Source: an uncultured Clostridia bacterium (lineage in GTDB: Bacteria; Bacillota; Clostridia; Monoglobales; Monoglobaceae). From it: a stretch of 10,393 nucleotides of DNA. Position numbers and translations under genes: made by a program. Below are positions 6,175 through 10,393 of this stretch, in pieces. The notes beneath the pieces were generated by a model, which had not been told where the DNA came from, did not search any database, and was given only the letters and a program-made list of their open reading frames with translations. The stretch covers positions 1 through 10,393 of the forward strand of contig CAMCUJ010000029.1 in assembly GCA_945878965.1 (NCBI GenBank), in the 5' to 3' direction. Each line of letters starts with the position of its first letter. The stretch's first letter is position 1.

Positions 6175-6645
6175 ATGGCAAAAAACAAAGAAAAAAACTC
6201 AGCAATTGCACAGAACAAAAAAGCGTATCACGATTATTTTATAGAGGAAGAATATGAGGCAGGAATAGAGCTTTTCGGAACGGAGGTTAAATCCATACGT
6301 GCCGGCAAGGTAAATCTTAAGGACAGCTATATCTCCGTAAGAACAGGAGAAGCGATAGTTATGGGAATGCACATTTCACCTTATGAAAAGGGAAATATAT
6401 TTAACAAAGACCCGTTAAGACCGAAAAGGCTTCTTCTTCACAGAAAAGAGATAAACAAGCTAATCGGAAAATCTCAGCAGGACGGTTACACACTAATTCC
6501 GCTTAAGATGTATTTCAAAGGCTCATATGTAAAGCTTCTTATCGGAGTCTGCCGCGGTAAAAAGGACTATGACAAACGTGCTTCAATTGCAGAGCGTGAC
6601 TCAAAACGCAGAATGGACCGTGCAATGAAGGAAAATTACAGATAG
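6175..6645 (+). CDS. smpB: SsrA-binding protein SmpB
   Basis: This 156-aa basic protein binds tmRNA (SsrA) and brings it to stalled ribosomes for trans-translation. Family signatures are [26 protein letters not shown] near the N terminus, [43 protein letters not shown], the [17 protein letters not shown] strand, and a C-terminal tail [25 protein letters not shown]. That tail forms a helix in the decoding channel. The length matches the usual 150-160 aa from the ATG at 6175. An in-frame ATG at 6151 would add eight residues but has no ribosome site upstream. The purine run GGAGAAAGG (6153-6161) lies before 6175, although its 13-nt spacing is rather long. The tmRNA gene itself is not in this window. 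Confidence 0.96.
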   Translation: MAKNKEKNSAIAQNKKAYHDYFIEEEYEAGIELFGTEVKSIRAGKVNLKDSYISVRTGEAIVMGMHISPYEKGNIFNKDPLRPKRLLLHRKEINKLIGKSQQDGYTLIPLKMYFKGSYVKLLIGVCRGKKDYDKRASIAERDSKRRMDRAMKENYR

Positions 6646-6743
6646 GCGGCAGTATTCGCTTCCGCACATCGGAAATGAAACTCTGTAATGAAGTATTCCC
6701 GTTCATACTCTATAATGTGATAAGGTCATATGATAATTACTAA

Positions 6744-6781
6744 AATAAAGGCCGCTGCAATTAAATGCGACAGCCTTTATT
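6744..6781 (+). terminator. Intrinsic terminator after smpB
   Basis: AATAAAGGC (6744-6752) pairs with GCCTTTATT (6773-6781), and inner pairs include GCTG with CAGC. T-rich sequence follows to about 6795. The arms are A-rich on the 5' side and T-rich on the 3' side, so it could stop transcription from either direction. It lies 98 bp after the smpB stop. Confidence 0.72.
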
Positions 6782-6799
6782 ATGTTCTATTTTTAATTC

Positions 6800-6823
6800 A
6801 ATAAGGCGCAGAGCGCCGTTATT
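6800..6823. repeat. Short GC-rich palindrome
   Basis: AATAAGGCGC (6800-6809), an AGA loop, then GCGCCGTTATT (6813-6823). The arms are perfectly complementary except for one extra G at 6818. No T-run follows on either strand, so it is not an ordinary terminator. Confidence 0.6.
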
Positions 6824-6828
6824 CAACG

Positions 6829-6861
6829 TTTTCAGTGGGAAAAAGGTACTCCCACTGAAAA
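6829..6861. repeat. 12-bp perfect inverted repeat
   Basis: TTTTCAGTGGGA (6829-6840) and TCCCACTGAAAA (6850-6861) are perfectly complementary around a 9-base loop. On both strands the arm order is T-rich first and A-rich last, the reverse of an intrinsic terminator. It is better described as a palindromic element of unknown role in the convergent intergenic gap. Confidence 0.7.
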
Positions 6862-6872
6862 AATTAAGGCAA

Positions 6873-6900
6873 TACCGCACAATTATAGTGCGGTAATTTT
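6873..6900. terminator. Hairpin overlapping the glycosyltransferase stop codon, possible bidirectional terminator
   Basis: TACCGCAC (6873-6880) pairs with GTGCGGTA (6888-6895) around AATTATA. On the plus strand AATTTT follows directly; on the minus strand a T-run starts about eight bases later. The minus-strand stop codon of the 776-aa glycosyltransferase (6883-6885) lies in the loop. It probably ends the glycosyltransferase operon and backs up the smpB terminator. Confidence 0.55.
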
Positions 6901-9213
6901 CTCAAAAAGCTCAACAGCATCATTTATATTGCAAACTCCAAACTTGGATGCATCAAGCGTAAGTGAATCATCATCACCAAACCCCTCTTTATAGGTCTTT
7001 TTTATACTTCCTGAAATTTCACTTGAATCCGGCTTGACAGTTTTAAACTCTTTTGGCTCAATCATAGGTTTATATATGTTTTCATCAAACCACTTGAGAA
7101 ATTCTTCACCATGCTTAGCCGCTGTAAATCTGAAGTAGTGCAGCTTTTTATCAAGCATTATATCATCATATCTAAAATTACCGGCCAACTTTTTAAACAT
7201 TTTTTTCCAATCAGTTAATTGTTCAACTTTATCCATGGATATAATACCTATGGTCACCGCTCTTAATAAACTATTAAACAAAGAACTCGTATCAGTACTT
7301 ATTTCCGGAAGCAATCTTTCGGTTTTAGACATAGAAAATCCGCCAATATTATTGGTTTTATACATATCAGCCATTCTTACAGCCTCATCAGCAACATTAT
7401 CGGATACTTTATTAGCGTTAAATCCCTCTGAACTGCTTGTCATTCCGGCAATTGTAATAGGATAATTAACATTAAGAACCTCTTTATTAATTATAGAATT
7501 TATCACTCCTATATAAATATCCTGACATATTCCGTTCCATAAATAACCTGTCTTGTCAAGAAGCGTTTCAAAATATGAACGCCTGAAGCCCGAATTTATA
7601 TAAAGCATTGGCATAAGATACATCAAGTCTTTATTTTCATTAACAGCCGCAAGCAAAGCAATAAAAGGTGAACTTTTTTCGTAAACTATGTTATCCTTTT
7701 TATAACACTTCGGAATTATAAATTGGTTTGCTTGTCCGTTATTAAATCCCGGCCATACGTAAAAGCCTCTGTCCCATTGTATTATCTCATCATTTGGGTT
7801 CTCCTTTAAAACCCTGCTTAAGGCTTCAAGTCCCCACGGAAGTACTCCGTCATCTGAGCCTATAGCAAAAATAAATTCACCTTTAGCCATCAAATAAGCA
7901 TACTCAAAGCTTTTTGGAAGATGTAAATCTCTCGGAGTTTTATAATATTTAATTTTAGGGTCATTAAGCTCCTTGCATAAATCATATACTGCTGTATTTC
8001 CATTGGTTGAATTATCACTTACAACTATTTCATAACTGCCCTTAAATCTCTGATTTAAACAAGTCTTAATAGTATGTCTTAAGCTTACGGCAGAATTTCT
8101 CGCCGGAATAACAATCGAAAATTCGCATTCAGCCGGAGCCTCAATTGCCTTCTGTGCATCAATGCCATAAATCATACTTATATATGACATATAACTTCCC
8201 GCCCAGCCAAATGCTAAATATTCCTCAGTTCCGTCCGACATAAAATTAGATAATCTCTGCATCTGTTTTCTGAGAGCATCACGCTCCCGCAAATCATCCA
8301 TTAATGCTCCGCTGCACAAAACCGCAGCAAATTTTTTATCGGTATATTCCTTAATTACATAATCAATAATTTCAGCTCTGTTATCTCCTATACTCTTGCC
8401 GTTTAATATGATATCAACCGGACTGATTATTATAACCCCTTCATTATCCTGTGCATTTTCAAGACTTATCCCCACTGTATCTCTCATATCAATTTCATAA
8501 TCCACCGGACACTCAATAGGTTTGTCAATCAAAAACACCTTCTTTCCAAGAATAGATAAAATTGTTGCCGCCACCTCACAGTCACTTGTATCATTCTCAG
8601 ATACTGCAATTATAAACGTATCATACTCATCGGAATTTACATACTCATCAAGAAATCCGAAGTTAGGCTGTGAGTTTATAAAATTCCTCGGAATAAAGCC
8701 TATATTCCTTTTCGTCAGCAAATATGCCGCCAAACAATAACAAACATAATTAGCTATAATAAAATACCCATCTTGTAACTTTAATAATGACTCATTCGAT
8801 TCAGTATTATCCAAAAACTCATCTTTAATTTTATCCAAGCTGTTAAACTCAGCATTTATCTCATCATTATATTTTTGATACGGCTTACCAAAGCATATCC
8901 ACGGATTAAATTTATTTCTTTTTGAATCAGACACATCATTATATGCCATATTCATTCTCAAATAAACGTTTGACATTTCTTCAACGCCGCTATATCTATA
9001 TAAAGGCCACATCTTTCTTGCCATTAATTTATAAACCTCAGAAAACGGCTTTTTTAATTTAAGCATTGCCTCTGCTTTTGCAACGAACCACATAAGCCTT
9101 ACAGGCTTAATCTTGAAAAGCTCGTCTAATTCTTTAATTGTATTTTCAGCATTTTCACTTGTTAAGTTTTTTCTTAAGCCTTCTATTTTATCAAGATATT
9201 GCTTTTCGTTCAT
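6883..9213 (-). CDS. Large multidomain protein with family-2 glycosyltransferase domain
   Basis: This 776-aa protein has a GT-A, family-2 glycosyltransferase domain in its middle (about 365-590). It begins with FSIVIPARNSAVSLRHTIKTCL, continues with EIVVSDNSTNG, and has FAIGSDDG with Asp454-Asp455 as the metal- and nucleotide-sugar-binding motif. A later CQDIYIG (Asp565) may hold the catalytic base. Residues 1-360 are not a family I can name. They include an alpha-helical N terminus (about 1-170) and an alpha/beta stretch (about 196-305: TFIIAVSEND, KKVFLID, GVIIISP, FAAVLCSG) resembling a Rossmann-like fold. Residues about 600-776 are a largely helical, charged tail without a recognised domain. 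It has no signal peptide or membrane helix, so it is cytoplasmic. AAAGGAG sits about 6 nt before the ATG at 9213. It lies 24 bp after the next glycosyltransferase gene, in one operon. Sugar donor and acceptor are unknown. Confidence 0.85.
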   Translation of the reverse strand: MNEKQYLDKIEGLRKNLTSENAENTIKELDELFKIKPVRLMWFVAKAEAMLKLKKPFSEVYKLMARKMWPLYRYSGVEEMSNVYLRMNMAYNDVSDSKRNKFNPWICFGKPYQKYNDEINAEFNSLDKIKDEFLDNTESNESLLKLQDGYFIIANYVCYCLAAYLLTKRNIGFIPRNFINSQPNFGFLDEYVNSDEYDTFIIAVSENDTSDCEVAATILSILGKKVFLIDKPIECPVDYEIDMRDTVGISLENAQDNEGVIIISPVDIILNGKSIGDNRAEIIDYVIKEYTDKKFAAVLCSGALMDDLRERDALRKQMQRLSNFMSDGTEEYLAFGWAGSYMSYISMIYGIDAQKAIEAPAECEFSIVIPARNSAVSLRHTIKTCLNQRFKGSYEIVVSDNSTNGNTAVYDLCKELNDPKIKYYKTPRDLHLPKSFEYAYLMAKGEFIFAIGSDDGVLPWGLEALSRVLKENPNDEIIQWDRGFYVWPGFNNGQANQFIIPKCYKKDNIVYEKSSPFIALLAAVNENKDLMYLMPMLYINSGFRRSYFETLLDKTGYLWNGICQDIYIGVINSIINKEVLNVNYPITIAGMTSSSEGFNANKVSDNVADEAVRMADMYKTNNIGGFSMSKTERLLPEISTDTSSLFNSLLRAVTIGIISMDKVEQLTDWKKMFKKLAGNFRYDDIMLDKKLHYFRFTAAKHGEEFLKWFDENIYKPMIEPKEFKTVKPDSSEISGSIKKTYKEGFGDDDSLTLDASKFGVCNINDAVELFEKITAL

Positions 9214-9237
9214 ATTATGCTCCTTTAACTTATTTAG

Positions 9238-10293
9238 TTAAATTTCAAGAGGTATAAAACCCTCCGGAGGGTCATAAGACTTAGTTCTTGAAAGAGGATT
9301 TTCACCCTGTATTTCATTTAACATATCATCAAGCTCTTTACCGCTAATAGGTATACATTTCATAAGCTTTTTATATGTAATATCCTCCACAATATCACGC
9401 TTATATACAGGTGCAAGAAGCAAATATCTGTGTGCCGCATCATTAAGCTTATTTTGCAGCATCTTAAAAGCATATCTTAAGCACATTGAACCAAGCTTCT
9501 CGACAGCCTCATTATATCGTGCTGCCGGCTTTGTCATTCCAAAAGCCTTTGAAACATCAACAAATGCATTTATAAGCTGATAATGCTCGGTTATTCCCAA
9601 AAGATTTTTTTCCGATTCATTGGTTTCATTTCCGCTATGTACACGATAGTTGCATAACGGTTCTTTAATATAAGCGATATCGCCTGCCATCGAAAATAAA
9701 AAGTTTTCATACCAATCACCGGCAACATTCCATATTCTTCTGTATTGGCTTGTTTGAGAAAATGAGGATAAACGTGTGATTCTTTGTCCTGGAATTGCAA
9801 TACCCGCCATCATAAACACTGCCGCCTGATCTTCTCCCTTAATAATACAGCTTTGATTATAAAACGGCTGAGTTTTTATAATATTTCCATTTTCATCAAT
9901 CTCATTTCTATGAGTCATAACCATTGAAACATTCGGATATTCATCAAAGACAGATATGCATTTTTCTATGAATGTAGGCTCAATACTATCATCACTTGCA
10001 AGTGTATAAAGAAATTCTCCTTCAGCATCTCGAGTTGCAAGCTGTGAATTTCTATCACTGCCTAAATTTCTTTTATTATCAGTAACATTAAAATATACTC
10101 CACGCTCTTTAAACTTTTCTCTGTAACTCAAAGCTATATCATAAGAATTATCCGTAGAATTATTATCTCTGAAATATACTTCAATATTTTGATATGTCTG
10201 ATTTAAAACACTATCTAAACAATTTCTTAAATAATGTCCATAATTATAATTTGGTATGCATATACTTACCAAAGGTGAATTTTCTTTCATCAT
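9238..10293 (-). CDS. Family-2 glycosyltransferase
   Basis: This 351-aa cytoplasmic enzyme has its GT-A domain at the N terminus. It opens with VSICIPNYNYGHYLRNCLDSVLNQ-type sequence (about 9-32), then VYFRDNNSTDNS (about 39-50), and the metal-binding ASDDSIEP with Asp101-Asp102. A later WNVAGDWYENFLF (about 188-200) is placed where the catalytic base usually sits, followed by CNYRVHSGNET (about 214-224), a common family-2 closing motif. The C-terminal 130 residues are helical and may bind the acceptor. The family transfers sugars from nucleotide-sugar donors with inversion. AGAGGG (10301-10306) lies 7 nt before the ATG at 10293; a second ATG follows directly. The gene starts 12 bp after the stop of the upstream gene and is followed within 24 bp by the larger glycosyltransferase, so the set probably builds one glycan. 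The target (capsule, cell-wall polymer or glycoprotein) is not evident. Confidence 0.92.
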   Translation of the reverse strand: MMKENSPLVSICIPNYNYGHYLRNCLDSVLNQTYQNIEVYFRDNNSTDNSYDIALSYREKFKERGVYFNVTDNKRNLGSDRNSQLATRDAEGEFLYTLASDDSIEPTFIEKCISVFDEYPNVSMVMTHRNEIDENGNIIKTQPFYNQSCIIKGEDQAAVFMMAGIAIPGQRITRLSSFSQTSQYRRIWNVAGDWYENFLFSMAGDIAYIKEPLCNYRVHSGNETNESEKNLLGITEHYQLINAFVDVSKAFGMTKPAARYNEAVEKLGSMCLRYAFKMLQNKLNDAAHRYLLLAPVYKRDIVEDITYKKLMKCIPISGKELDDMLNEIQGENPLSRTKSYDPPEGFIPLEI

Positions 10294-10305
10294 TTTTCTA
10301 CCCTC

Positions 10306-10393
10306 TTATCTTATATTCTCTACACTAAGTGGCTTTGTAAAATCTATATATCCCTGTTCCGCAGCCATTGCAGTCATACCTTTACCAGGAGCG
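10306..10393 (-). CDS. C-terminal end of an unidentified upstream gene
   Basis: On the minus strand one frame is open from the window edge to a TAA at 10308-10306 and gives 28 residues, ending IDFTKPLSVENIR. The stop codon overlaps the ribosome site of the glycosyltransferase that begins 12 bp later, the pattern of an operon. Too little is visible to name the family; the downstream neighbours suggest a glycan-related product. The open frame in a short stretch is weak evidence alone, but its position and spacing make it credible. Confidence 0.6.
   Translation of the reverse strand, partial: APGKGMTAMAAEQGYIDFTKPLSVENIR

Noticed and set aside
6700..6740. TATAAT at about 6712-6717 after smpB as a promoter for a small RNA ending at 6781
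   Set aside because: No acceptable -35 lies 16-18 bp upstream, and the terminator at 6744 is adequately explained as the smpB terminator.
6829..6861. The 12-bp inverted repeat as an intrinsic terminator
   Set aside because: On both strands the stem begins with T and ends with A and has no T-run following the 3' arm, so polarity is wrong for termination.
6646..6882. tmRNA (ssrA) gene next to smpB
   Set aside because: The gap is too short for the usual ~350 nt, and it shows no GGGG-start acceptor stem, TPsiC-like arm or tag-peptide frame ending in Ala-Ala.
1..10393. CRISPR array, tRNA, rRNA, insertion sequence or prophage genes
   Set aside because: No regularly spaced direct repeats, no tRNA cloverleaf or rRNA sequence recognised, and no transposase, integrase or phage-like protein in any frame.

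Overview
The window is AT-rich, with purine-rich Shine-Dalgarno sequences of the AGGAGG type, consensus sigma-A-like promoters, and an S-layer-homology (SLH) protein with a Gram-positive style signal peptide. Together these suggest a low-GC Firmicute, most likely a member of the Clostridia. The species cannot be named from this sequence.

Layout. On the minus strand, reading from about 4527 down to 1, is a tripartite MacAB-type export operon: a membrane-fusion adaptor (2626-4527), an ATPase (1862-2596) and a MacB-type permease (634-1812). The beginning of an SLH-domain protein (575 down to the window edge) follows, apparently in the same transcription direction without an intervening terminator. 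The region 4528-4873 is a divergent control region. It carries the weakly defined mac promoter on the minus strand. On the plus strand it carries a perfect TTGACA-17-TATAAT promoter followed by a leader that I read as a fluoride (crcB-motif) riboswitch with an intrinsic terminator. The switch controls a single-gene cation:proton antiporter (4874-6049). smpB (6175-6645), the tmRNA-binding ribosome-rescue protein, follows with its own perfect consensus promoter.

The 237-bp convergent gap 6646-6882 holds a terminator for smpB, a terminator hairpin shared with the opposite strand, and two further strong palindromes. On the minus strand beyond it lie two adjacent glycosyltransferase genes (a 776-aa multidomain family-2 enzyme and a 351-aa family-2 enzyme) and the last 28 codons of an unidentified upstream gene. 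All three are tightly spaced and probably form one surface-glycan or protein-glycosylation operon.

How they fit together. The most informative piece is the fluoride riboswitch driving a CPA-type antiporter with no CrcB/Fluc or CLC-F gene in the window. This implies that the antiporter serves fluoride tolerance. The adaptor protein is also unusual: its lipoyl/beta-barrel unit is duplicated, it has a Met-Pro-rich insert in the membrane-proximal domain, and it ends in a Gly/Ser-rich tail. With no outer-membrane partner expected and an SLH protein directly downstream, the pump may serve the cell envelope.
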